NCBI GenBank assembly: GCA_030038595.1
Contig: JASHSW010000082.1
Span: 1-19,067 of the forward strand
Source: Methylovirgula sp.
GTDB lineage: Bacteria; Pseudomonadota; Alphaproteobacteria; Rhizobiales; Beijerinckiaceae
DNA length: 19,067 nucleotides
Reading direction: 5' to 3'
A model generated the notes under the pieces. It saw only the letters and a list, made by a program, of their open reading frames with translations. It was not told the DNA's origin and did not search any database. Below, piece by piece: positions 1-8,123 of the stretch; the stretch's first letter is position 1, and every line of letters begins with the position of its first letter. The translations under genes were made by a program, and so were the position numbers.

Positions 1-1746
1 CGGCGAGATCAGAAGCCCAGCCCCCAGGGTCAAGAGTCCCATCGCAACATGCGAGCGGTGGCGGCGCACGATGGCTTTGAAGGGAACCGAACCGTCGTCG
101 CGCCGTTGCGGGTTCCAGCCGGTGTCGAAGCCGAAGAGGAAATGCGCGACGTGGCCGGTCTGGATGAGCATCATAATAGGCGCCAGCAGGGCCGACATTA
201 CGATCTCGAACAGCGTCGAAATCGTCAGGCGGATCGCGCCGCCATAGCCGCGCCGGGTGGCTTTATGGAGCAGGGCGAGAATGAGGCCGAACAGTTTCGG
301 CGCGGCCAGGATCGCCATAGTGAGCGCGAAGAGGTTCAGCGATCTCTCGGCATCGAAGCGCGGCCACGCCGGAAAGAGCGCGAAGCCGCTCGGGAAATAT
401 TCCGGCCGAATGTAGCTCGCCTGGACGACGAGCACGATGCCGACGAAGAGTTGCAGCATCCAGAGGGGCGAAGCGACATAGCCCATGATGCCGGCGATCA
501 TGTGCTGGCGCGAGGCCCAATGTAGGCCCTTGGCGGGCAGGACGCGCGCATGTTGAAGATTGCCTTGGCACCAGCGCCGGTCGCGCGAAGAGAGCTCGAT
601 CAGCGAGGGCGGACTTTCCTCGTAGCTGTCGCCGATCCCGAGGCTCATGGAGACGGAGTAGCCGGCGCGCCGCATAAGCGCGGCTTCGACGAAATCGTGG
701 CTGAGAATGTGGCCCCCGAGCGGCGGTCTGCCGCGCAGGGTCGGTAGGCCGCAATGCGCCGCGAAGGCCTTGGTCCGAATGATGGCGTTGTGCCCCCAAT
801 AATTGCCGTCGCGGCCCATCCAGGCGGCGAGCCCGGCGGCAATCACCGGCCCGTAGATCCGCGCCGCAAATTGCTGCACCCGCGCAAAGAGCGTGTTGCG
901 GTTGATGATCAAGGGCAGCGTCTGGATGATCCCGGCGCCTGGATCGGCCTCCATCGCCGCGGCAAGTCCGACAATCGAAATTCCGCTCATCACGCTGTCG
1001 GCATCGAGGACCACGAAATGCGCGTAGTGTCCGCCCCAGCGGCTGACGAAATCGGCGATGTTGCCGGACTTGCGCGCCACGTTCTTCGAGCGATGCCGAT
1101 AGAAGATCCGCGCCCGCGGCCCGAGCCGGCGCCGGATCGCCGCGAATGCGTGCTCCTCGGCGACGAATATTTCCGGATTGGTCGTGTCGGAGAGCAGGAA
1201 CCAGTCGAAGGAGCCGCCATGTCCAGTCGCTTCGACTTCTTCGAACATCGATTGCAAGGCGCCGAAAACTCGTTCCGGCGCCTCGTTGTAGATCGGCATG
1301 ATGATCGCAGCGCGCTCGGTGAGTGCGGCAGGAACGGGCGGCGGCTTGGGTGGCGCGAACAACAGCCAAAAGAAGCCCACGCAGGCGCTCGCAAAGGCAA
1401 GCGCGATCCAAGAGAAATTGGCGACGAAGAGGCCGACAAGGATCCACTCGAGCGTCGTGACGCCGCCGATGGCGACCACCTCATACATCTGGTAGCTGCC
1501 GTAAGCGGTGAGCGCGAAGCCGCCGCCAAAGACCAGAAAACGCGCCAGCAAACACCAAAAACCGAGCCGCGCTGCGGCGCTATCCCGGTTCCCGTTGGCA
1601 TCGAACCGGAAAAGGTCCTGGGCCGGCATCGGCAGCGGCGATTCCGGCGGCATCGGGGAGCCGAGATCCGGCGGGACGCCGGCGCGCAGCTCGCTCGCGC
1701 CCTTGGCCGCGCCCTCCGGGGGCCAGGAATTGATCAACGGGTCCAT
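1..1746 (-). CDS. mdoH: Glucans biosynthesis glucosyltransferase H (partial, C-terminus outside window)
   Basis: Inner-membrane family 2 glycosyltransferase that polymerises glucose from UDP-glucose into the backbone of osmoregulated periplasmic glucans and helps export it. The visible part is 582 codons starting MDPLINSWPPEG, still open at the left window edge; family members usually run to about 700-850 residues, so the end is missing. Seen: hydrophobic segments around residues 60-130, then the cytosolic GT-A domain with MPIYNEAP near 150, a DAD metal/nucleotide-sugar motif at 248-250, and an RRWCQGN (RxxRW-type) motif with its Trp at 392, followed by more membrane segments. The ATG lies inside the 3' end of mdoG (13 nt overlap), which fits translational coupling. 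The enzyme would work with MdoG in the periplasm. Identification is by motif and by the mdoG neighbour. Confidence 0.93.
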   Translation of the reverse strand, partial: MDPLINSWPPEGAAKGASELRAGVPPDLGSPMPPESPLPMPAQDLFRFDANGNRDSAAARLGFWCLLARFLVFGGGFALTAYGSYQMYEVVAIGGVTTLEWILVGLFVANFSWIALAFASACVGFFWLLFAPPKPPPVPAALTERAAIIMPIYNEAPERVFGALQSMFEEVEATGHGGSFDWFLLSDTTNPEIFVAEEHAFAAIRRRLGPRARIFYRHRSKNVARKSGNIADFVSRWGGHYAHFVVLDADSVMSGISIVGLAAAMEADPGAGIIQTLPLIINRNTLFARVQQFAARIYGPVIAAGLAAWMGRDGNYWGHNAIIRTKAFAAHCGLPTLRGRPPLGGHILSHDFVEAALMRRAGYSVSMSLGIGDSYEESPPSLIELSSRDRRWCQGNLQHARVLPAKGLHWASRQHMIAGIMGYVASPLWMLQLFVGIVLVVQASYIRPEYFPSGFALFPAWPRFDAERSLNLFALTMAILAAPKLFGLILALLHKATRRGYGGAIRLTISTLFEIVMSALLAPIMMLIQTGHVAHFLFGFDTGWNPQRRDDGSVPFKAIVRRHRSHVAMGLLTLGAGLLISP

Positions 1747-3323
1747 CGATAGAGCCAAGTTTCGCTAAGCGGTTTGCCGTCGGCGGTCTCCAGCCGAAGG
1801 CGCATTTCCGAGGACGTTTCGCTGCCGGGGTCGAATTCGAACAAGACGCGATAGACCTTGGTACTGGGTATCGGAAATTCCTGGACCGAGACGATCGTAC
1901 CCGGTGTTGCGCTCAACATCGGCTTGATCGTCTGAACCTGATGTGAATCGCCGAGCGGGTCGCCGGTGAACTCGACAAGAAAGCGGCGCCGGTGTCCGCT
2001 CGATCCGCGGCCGGCGCGTGTATCCGTGACGATTGCAAGCTCCGGTTGCTCGGGTGGGTACCAACACCAGAACTGCCGATAGGCAAAAGAAGTTTCATTG
2101 CCGGCGACGAGCGGGTCGTGCGGCCGCCAATATGCGATAATATTGTCATTGGCCTCAGAATCGCTTGGAATTTCAATCAATTGAACACCGCCGGCCCCCC
2201 AGTCACCGATCGGCTCGATCCATAGCGAAGGGCGCAGCTCCCAGTGCTGATCGTCGTCCTGGTAGTGGTCAAACTCCCGATCGCGCTGCAGAAATCCGAA
2301 GCCGCGCGGGTGTTCGTCGACGAAGGTGGAAATCTGCAAGGTCTCCCGGTTCGAGGTCGGCCGCCAGATCCATTCGTCCGATCCGGTCGACATTTGTACG
2401 CCGCCGATCTCGGCAAGCGTAAGGCGCACGTCGTCGACGCGGCGATGATCGATCGAGTCGGAAACGACCGTCGCACTCATCGTTGCCAGCCCGAAATTGT
2501 CGACATTGACCCTCGGGATGAGGGTGCATTCCGTATCGATGATCGTCGCCTCGCCGGGCCGCAGCGTGAACCGGTAGGCGCCGCTGACGCTCTCCGAATC
2601 GATGAGCGCATGAATGACGAGCAGATCGTCGGCGAGCGTCGGCTGTTCGATCCAGAACGTACGGATCATCGGGAATTCTTCGCCGCGCGGATCGGCGGTC
2701 TTGATCGATAGAGCACGTGCCATGGTGCCGAGATTCTGGCCCTGCGCGACGGCGCGAAAGAAGCTCGCGCCTTGGAATGTCGCGAGCTCTGCAAATCCTT
2801 TGCCATCTTGCGGCGTGAGAATGCGAAATCCCGAAAATCCAATGTCGCCGATGTCGCCGTGCACGGCGAGCTTACCGAAATCGTAGAGGGCGGGAGAATA
2901 GATCAACCGGCGCGCCTGGCTCTGCGCGACGATGTTGATGTCCACCCGGGCGGAGAAGAGAAAGCCGCGGTGCAGAGGTTCGAGCGCGAAACCGAGTTGC
3001 TCGTTCTGCCAGAGGGCGCCGGCCGGTTTGCCGCGGATCGCCACATACTGGTCGTAGGTAAGGTTGCGAAACGGTGTGGGCAGATCGGTAGGCGCCGGTT
3101 TGAACGAGTCTTTGGCGAGCGCCCGTGCGGCGTCCATCACAAGACCGGGTTGGAAAGGGGTCGGATCGCCGAGCGCAAAACCGGGGGGAGGCGGTGCGGG
3201 CGGGACCTGCGATGATTGCGCCACAGCAACGCTGGCAAGCGGACCGGCGGCCGGAAACAGCCCGCTCATCCCGGCAGCCATCCCGCCGAGACCAATTTTC
3301 AATACATTCCGACGCTCGATCAT
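1734..3323 (-). CDS. mdoG: Glucan biosynthesis protein, OpgG/OpgD family, with Tat-like signal
   Basis: Periplasmic protein needed to make or branch osmoregulated periplasmic glucans, encoded just upstream of the glucosyltransferase mdoH. I chose the ATG at 3323 (529 aa) because it gives MIERRNVLK followed by a hydrophobic stretch and an AVA-QS cleavage site near residue 35. The frame is open further upstream to 3647, but that extension is uncharacteristic and runs into glmU. After the signal comes the OpgG beta-sandwich region (PTPFRNLTYDQYVAIRGKP, then YSPALYDFGK). The twin arginine at residues 4-5 suggests Tat export. In E. coli that is a feature of the paralogue OpgD, whereas OpgG uses Sec, so the protein could equally be named OpgD-like. 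No strong ribosome site is visible. It diverges from glmU. Confidence 0.9.
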   Translation of the reverse strand: MIERRNVLKIGLGGMAAGMSGLFPAAGPLASVAVAQSSQVPPAPPPPGFALGDPTPFQPGLVMDAARALAKDSFKPAPTDLPTPFRNLTYDQYVAIRGKPAGALWQNEQLGFALEPLHRGFLFSARVDINIVAQSQARRLIYSPALYDFGKLAVHGDIGDIGFSGFRILTPQDGKGFAELATFQGASFFRAVAQGQNLGTMARALSIKTADPRGEEFPMIRTFWIEQPTLADDLLVIHALIDSESVSGAYRFTLRPGEATIIDTECTLIPRVNVDNFGLATMSATVVSDSIDHRRVDDVRLTLAEIGGVQMSTGSDEWIWRPTSNRETLQISTFVDEHPRGFGFLQRDREFDHYQDDDQHWELRPSLWIEPIGDWGAGGVQLIEIPSDSEANDNIIAYWRPHDPLVAGNETSFAYRQFWCWYPPEQPELAIVTDTRAGRGSSGHRRRFLVEFTGDPLGDSHQVQTIKPMLSATPGTIVSVQEFPIPSTKVYRVLFEFDPGSETSSEMRLRLETADGKPLSETWLYRWTR

Positions 3324-3524
3324 GCTCGACCGGCTCTGCGGGAGCCGCAACTTGGAATTCGCGCTAACTCTCGTGTATATCGCATTTATCGCGGCTGCGA
3401 GATGGCTTTTTGGGGAGAATTTGGTGAGCGCCTTCCAATTCCTCAAAGAATGGACATTGTCGCAGTGCAAGCAAATCCGCCTCTGCCGGCATGGGCGCCG
3501 CCCGCCGGTTTGGACCCCGTGCCG
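3324..3524. promoter_or_regulatory. Divergent mdoG / glmU intergenic region
   Basis: About 200 bases separate the chosen starts of mdoG (minus) and glmU (plus), so promoters for both envelope operons should lie here. It is locally more AT-rich than its surroundings (for example around 3370-3425). I could not assign -35/-10 boxes with confidence. The glmU frame is open through the region, with an alternative ATG at 3450 that would add 25 residues to GlmU. Confidence 0.4.
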
Positions 3525-4871
3525 ATGAAATCCTCCGCAAAACGGCGCTGCCTTGCCGTCGTCCTCGCCGCGGGCGAGGGCAAACGCATGCGCTCGGAAC
3601 GGCCAAAAGTGCTGCATGAGCTGGCCGGCCGTTCGATGCTCGCCCACGTACTTGGCGCGGTCGGAAAGGCAGGCGCCGATACGCTCGCCATCGTAGTCGG
3701 GCCCGACCAGGACGAGGTTGTCGCGGAAGCAAAGCGGTTCGCCCCGACGGCGGAGATTTTCATCCAGCCGGCGCCGCTCGGGACCGCGAACGCGGTACTC
3801 GCCGCCAAGACCGCCTTGGCGGGCTTCGACGATATTCTCATCGCCTTCGCCGATACGCCGCTCGTCGCGCCGGAGACGTTCGCAAAATTACGGCATGCGC
3901 TCGCCGAATCGCACGCTGTCGCCGTGCTCGGGTTCGAGGCGAGCGACCCGGCAGGCTATGGACGCTTGATTTTCGAAGACGGCGCGCTTGCTGCGATTCG
4001 CGAGGATAAGGATCTGCGCGAAAAGGAACGCCGCCTCACCCTCTGCAACGCCGGGCTGATGGCGATAGAGGGAGCGCATTGCGTGGCCTTGCTTGAAGCG
4101 ATCGGCAAGACCAATGCGCAGGGCGAGTATTATCTGAGCGACGCCGTCGCGGCGGCCCGCCGCCGCGGGCTCGAGGTCGCCGTCGTTTCGGCGCCCGAAG
4201 AGGAAGTGCTCGGCATCAACGACCGCCGGCAGCTTGCCGCCGCCGAATCCGTTCTTCAGGCGCGGCTCAAGGCCAAGGCCATGGCGTCGGGCGTCACCTT
4301 CCTCGATCCAGAGCGCGTTCATCTCTCCTACGACACCGCGTTCGGCCGGGATGTCACAATCGAGCCGGACGTTTTTTTCGGGCCGCGCGTTAAGATCGGC
4401 GACGGCGTCCTCGTTCGGGCATTTTCGCATCTCGAAGGCGCCGAAGTCGGGCCCGGCGCGGTCGTCGGACCATTCGCGCGGCTGCGGCCGGGAACGGCGC
4501 TCGGCGAGAACGTCCATATCGGCAATTTCGTCGAGGTGAAGGCCGCGACGCTCGGGGCAGGCGTGAAGGCCAACCATCTCGCCTATGTCGGCGACGCGAC
4601 GATCGGCGCCGGGACGAACATCGGGGCAGGGGCGATCACCTGCAATTACGACGGATTTACCAAGTTTCACACCGAGGTGGGCAAAGGCGTGTTCGTCGGT
4701 GCCAATGCGGCCCTCGTGGCTCCGGTAAAAATTGGCGCCGGGGCCTATATCGCGAGCGGCTCGGTCGTGACCGACGATGTCGCGGCCGATGCGCTGGTCG
4801 TTGCCCGCGCCAGGCAAGTCGAGAAACCATTTTGGGCGAAAGCGTTCCGTGCAAAACACCGGAAGGTGTAG
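3525..4871 (+). CDS. glmU: Bifunctional GlmU: UDP-GlcNAc pyrophosphorylase / GlcN-1-P acetyltransferase
   Basis: Cytosolic enzyme that acetylates glucosamine-1-phosphate with acetyl-CoA and then transfers UMP from UTP, giving UDP-GlcNAc for peptidoglycan and lipid A. With the ATG at 3525 the protein is 448 aa, close to the usual 450 or so. Seen: the N-terminal nucleotidyltransferase signature LAAGEGKRM at 14-22 followed by RSERPKVLH, ADTPL with its Asp at about 110, and NAGLM; the C-terminal half is a left-handed beta-helix with hexapeptide repeats and the typical acetyltransferase stretches HIGNFVEVK, NHLAYVGDA and GAGAITCNYDG. The frame extends upstream to 3216, but that part is not GlmU-like and overlaps mdoG. 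An in-frame ATG at 3450 is a less likely start. glmS follows after 31 nt, so the two probably form an operon for amino-sugar synthesis. Confidence 0.97.
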   Translation: MKSSAKRRCLAVVLAAGEGKRMRSERPKVLHELAGRSMLAHVLGAVGKAGADTLAIVVGPDQDEVVAEAKRFAPTAEIFIQPAPLGTANAVLAAKTALAGFDDILIAFADTPLVAPETFAKLRHALAESHAVAVLGFEASDPAGYGRLIFEDGALAAIREDKDLREKERRLTLCNAGLMAIEGAHCVALLEAIGKTNAQGEYYLSDAVAAARRRGLEVAVVSAPEEEVLGINDRRQLAAAESVLQARLKAKAMASGVTFLDPERVHLSYDTAFGRDVTIEPDVFFGPRVKIGDGVLVRAFSHLEGAEVGPGAVVGPFARLRPGTALGENVHIGNFVEVKAATLGAGVKANHLAYVGDATIGAGTNIGAGAITCNYDGFTKFHTEVGKGVFVGANAALVAPVKIGAGAYIASGSVVTDDVAADALVVARARQVEKPFWAKAFRAKHRKV

Positions 4872-4902
4872 GCTGCGGCTCCAACAGGTCTGAAAGTCTG
4901 AA

Positions 4903-6738
4903 ATGTGCGGAATCGTCGGCATTCTCGGCGCGCGCCCCGTGGCCGGGACGCTTCTTGAAACGTTAAAACGGCTCGAATACCGCGGCTACGATTCGGCCGG
5001 CGTGGCGACGCTTGAGAACGGGCAGATCACCCGCCGGCGCGCCGCCGGCAAGCTGAAAAACCTCGAAGCCTGCCTGGCGGCGGAGCCGCTTTTCGGCCAT
5101 TTGGGGATCGGCCACACGCGTTGGGCGACGCACGGCCGGCCGACCGCCATCAACGCCCATCCGCATCAAAACGGCAAAGTGGCCGTCGTGCACAACGGCA
5201 TCATCGAGAATTTCAAGACGCTGCGCGACGAACTGCGCGCCAAGGGCCACACGTTCGCTTCCGATACCGATACCGAGGTGGTCGCGCACTTGGTCGATGC
5301 GGCGATGAGCGACGGCCTTGCGCCGGCGGAGGCGGTGGCTGCCACCTTGCCGCGCCTCAAAGGCGCCTTCGCGCTCGCCTTTTTATTCGAAGGCGAGGAC
5401 GACCTTATGATCGGGGCGCGGGAAGGCGCTCCGCTCGTCGTCGGCTTCGGGGCTGGCGACAAAACCGGCGAATTCTATCTAGGCTCGGATGCTCTGGCGC
5501 TCGCGCCCTTGACCGACGCGCTGGCCTATCTCGAAGAGGGCGATTACGTCGTTCTGACGCGGCACGGAGCGAAATTCTACGACACCGAGAGCCGCCCCGT
5601 CGCCCGCAAGCGGGTGAAGACTCCGGCCTCCGCCTTTCTGATCGACCGCGGCAATTACCGGCACTTCATGGATAAGGAGATCCACGAACAGCCGGAAGTG
5701 ATCGGCCGCGTCCTCGCCCATTATCTCGATCTTTCGGCGGGCACCGTCGCGTTGCCGTTCGAACTGCCGGTCGATCCGGCGCGGCTGCCGCGCCTGACGA
5801 TCGCCGCCTGCGGCACAGCCTACATGGCGGGTCTCATCGCCAGCTATTGGTTCGAACGGATCGCCAAACTGCCGGTCGAGATCGAAGTCGCCTCGGAGTT
5901 CCGCTACCGCGAGGCGCCGATGCAGAAGGGCGGCCTGATGCTGCTCATCTCGCAGTCGGGCGAGACGGCCGACACGCTCGCCAGCCTGCGCTACGCAAAA
6001 CAACAGGGCCAGAAGATCTTGAGTGTCGTCAACGTTGCGACTTCCACGATGGCGCGCGAAAGCGATGTCGCGGCGCTGACGCTGGCAGGCCCGGAGATCG
6101 GGGTCGCCTCGACCAAGGCGTTTACCTGCCAGCTTGCGCTTCTTGCCTGCCTGGCGCTCGCCTTCGGCCGAGCGCGGGGCACAATCGATGCCAAAGAGGA
6201 GGCGCGCCTCGTCGCCGAACTCATGGCTGTCCCCGGCTTGATGGCCGAAGTATTGCACCGCGAACCCAAGATCGAGCTGCTGGCGCGCGATCTCGGCAAA
6301 GCCCGCGACGTCCTCTACCTAGGCCGCGGCACATCCTACCCGCTCGCCCTCGAAGGCGCGCTGAAGCTGAAAGAAATTTCCTATATCCACGCCGAAGGCT
6401 ATGCGGCGGGCGAACTGAAACATGGGCCGATCGCGCTCGTCGATTCTGACCTGCCGGTGATCGTGCTCGCGCCGCGCGACCGTGTCTTCGAGAAAACTCT
6501 CTCGAACGTGCAGGAAGTCGCGGCGCGCAACGGCCGCATTATCCTGATCTCCGACAGCGCCGGCGCCAACGACCTCGGCGGCGAGGCCGAGATAATCGCC
6601 ATGCCCGATATGGCGCCCGAGTTTTCGGCGATCGTTTACGCGCTGCCGGTGCAGATGATCGCCTATCACACGGCGGTGTTCATGGGCAAAGACGCCGACC
6701 AGCCGCGCAATTTGGCCAAGAGCGTGACGGTGGAATAG
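4903..6738 (+). CDS. glmS: Glutamine-fructose-6-phosphate aminotransferase (isomerizing)
   Basis: First enzyme of the hexosamine pathway: fructose-6-phosphate plus glutamine gives glucosamine-6-phosphate. The 611-residue length is typical. Seen: MCGIVGILG with the N-terminal Cys2 nucleophile exposed after Met removal, a class II glutamine amidotransferase domain over about residues 1-220 (HTRWATHGRPT, HNGIIEN, DTDTE), two SIS sugar-isomerase domains (ACGTAYMAG, ISQSGETADT, STKAFTCQ, LGRGTSYP, EGALKLKEISY), and the C-terminal end LAKSVTVE that forms the ammonia-channel tail in this family. It lies 31 nt behind glmU in the same direction and its product feeds GlmM and then GlmU. I see no glmS ribozyme-like or structured leader; the gap is too short. 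The ribosome site is weak. Confidence 0.98.
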   Translation: MCGIVGILGARPVAGTLLETLKRLEYRGYDSAGVATLENGQITRRRAAGKLKNLEACLAAEPLFGHLGIGHTRWATHGRPTAINAHPHQNGKVAVVHNGIIENFKTLRDELRAKGHTFASDTDTEVVAHLVDAAMSDGLAPAEAVAATLPRLKGAFALAFLFEGEDDLMIGAREGAPLVVGFGAGDKTGEFYLGSDALALAPLTDALAYLEEGDYVVLTRHGAKFYDTESRPVARKRVKTPASAFLIDRGNYRHFMDKEIHEQPEVIGRVLAHYLDLSAGTVALPFELPVDPARLPRLTIAACGTAYMAGLIASYWFERIAKLPVEIEVASEFRYREAPMQKGGLMLLISQSGETADTLASLRYAKQQGQKILSVVNVATSTMARESDVAALTLAGPEIGVASTKAFTCQLALLACLALAFGRARGTIDAKEEARLVAELMAVPGLMAEVLHREPKIELLARDLGKARDVLYLGRGTSYPLALEGALKLKEISYIHAEGYAAGELKHGPIALVDSDLPVIVLAPRDRVFEKTLSNVQEVAARNGRIILISDSAGANDLGGEAEIIAMPDMAPEFSAIVYALPVQMIAYHTAVFMGKDADQPRNLAKSVTVE

Positions 6739-6755
6739 ATCCCCGTCGCGAGGCC

Positions 6756-7898
6756 TCAGGGCTTGCCGCTCGGCGCGGAGGACCGCTGAATTTCGTTCTG
6801 CTCGAGTTCCAGCTTCGTCGACAGAAGTTGCATCACGTCGCGCAGCGACAGGACACCCACGAGCCGTCCTTGGTCGACGACCCACAGCCGACTCCTGCCG
6901 CTCCGCCGCATCTGCGCCAGCGCGGCGAGCGCCCCGGTCTGCGGTCCTACCATCTCTTCCGGCGGACAGCGGGCCATGATTTGCCTGACCCGCGTCCTCG
7001 ACCACGCGGCGCGTTCGATGCTGGCCGCCTGTTCCGTCCCGACGCAACCCTGCAGGACGCCGTCCGAGGCGACGGGAAACGAGCGGTGGTGATAACGATA
7101 GACGAAATCTTCGACGAACGTGTCGATCGATGCGTCCGCAGGCACAGTGATCGGCTGCGCGGTCATCAGGCGGGAAACCGGCACGCCTTGGAGCGCGGTT
7201 CGAGCAAGGACCTCCCGATAGCTTGACGAGGCGGCGCCGCGCAGGAACATTCCGATGAGAAAGCGCCACATCCCGCCGATGAAATTGCCGGTGACGATGC
7301 TGATCACACCGAGCACGATGAGCAGAATGCCGAAGACATCGCCGGCGCGCGTGGCGATGCGCGTCGCCCAAAGGAGATTCTTGCGCCAGGACCAGAGCGC
7401 GGCACGCAGCATACGGCCGCCGTCGAGCGGAAATGCCGGAATGAGATTGAAGACGGCCAGAACCGCGTTGAGGAACCCGAGATACCAGAGCATGTCTTTG
7501 AGCGCGGCCGGCGATTTCCAGGCGTCGGCCAACGCAAGGAGGGCAAAGAAGACCGCGCTCAGCACGAAGCTCGCCGCCGGCCCCGCCGCCGCCATGAGGA
7601 ACTCACTCTTGGGGCTCGGCGGCTCTTGCTCCATTTCGGCCACGCCGCCGAACAGAAAAAGCGTAATGCCGCGGATCGGCATGCCATAGCGACGCGCCAC
7701 CAGCGAATGCGACATCTCGTGGAAGACGATCGAAAACAAGAAGCCGATCGTCGTCGCAATCGCCATCCACCAATAGGTCGCCGCCGCGAGCCGCGGCGTC
7801 ACGCTGGGAAATACGGCCTCCGCCAGGGTCCAGCTGATGAGCGCCGCCAACAATAGCCACGAGGCGTCGATCCAGACGTCGAAGCCAAACAGCGACAA
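6756..7898 (-). CDS. Site-2 protease-like M50 metallopeptidase with C-terminal CBS domain pair; start codon uncertain
   Basis: Predicted intramembrane zinc metalloprotease of family M50. Numbered from the TTG at 7898 (380 aa): membrane segments around 10-30 and 45-60, HEMSH (HExxH) at 60-64, another segment at about 103-125, FPLDGG at 157-161 supplying the third zinc ligand (Asp159), further hydrophobic segments around 185-220, and a CBS-type pair from about 239 to 360 that may sense a nucleotide or other ligand. Such proteins cleave membrane-bound anti-sigma factors or similar regulators; the substrate here is unknown. The start is odd. The conserved-looking N-terminus extends about eight residues upstream (VFTHRFRL), where a good AGGAG (7930-7934) sits 7 nt before a GTT codon and not before ATG/GTG/TTG. 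TTG 7898 is the first canonical codon but has no ribosome site. Its stop is 17 nt from that of the convergent glmS. Confidence 0.82.
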   Translation of the reverse strand: MSLFGFDVWIDASWLLLAALISWTLAEAVFPSVTPRLAAATYWWMAIATTIGFLFSIVFHEMSHSLVARRYGMPIRGITLFLFGGVAEMEQEPPSPKSEFLMAAAGPAASFVLSAVFFALLALADAWKSPAALKDMLWYLGFLNAVLAVFNLIPAFPLDGGRMLRAALWSWRKNLLWATRIATRAGDVFGILLIVLGVISIVTGNFIGGMWRFLIGMFLRGAASSSYREVLARTALQGVPVSRLMTAQPITVPADASIDTFVEDFVYRYHHRSFPVASDGVLQGCVGTEQAASIERAAWSRTRVRQIMARCPPEEMVGPQTGALAALAQMRRSGRSRLWVVDQGRLVGVLSLRDVMQLLSTKLELEQNEIQRSSAPSGKP

Positions 7899-8123
7899 GA
7901 GGCGGAATCGATGCGTAAAAACGGCCGTTCTCCTCGAAATGCGCCAACGAATAGATGTGCAGAGGCGGGGGGAAAGACAATAAGCCGCCGATCGGGTTTG
8001 GGTTATTGACCGATGCCGCCCTTTTGACGTGGCTTGTGTTTTTCGCCCCTTTGCGATTGTTTGGCGCGCAAACAAGTCCGGCAGCCAGGGCGGCCGGCGA
8101 TTCGTCCACTTCCGCCGGTACCC

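Noticed and set aside
754..1752. Plus-strand frame opposite mdoH
   Set aside because: mdoH on the minus strand has DAD and RxxRW motifs; the plus frame has biased composition only.
3324..3647. Upstream extension of mdoG to 3647
   Set aside because: It would bury the clear export signal in the middle of the protein and overlap the glmU start.
3888..4922. Minus-strand frame antisense to glmU
   Set aside because: The plus strand encodes an unmistakable GlmU beta-helix; the antisense translation is low-complexity and motif-free.
6319..7371. Minus-strand frame spanning the glmS end and the protease gene
   Set aside because: It overlaps glmS on one side and the M50 protease in another frame on the other. 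No domain is visible.
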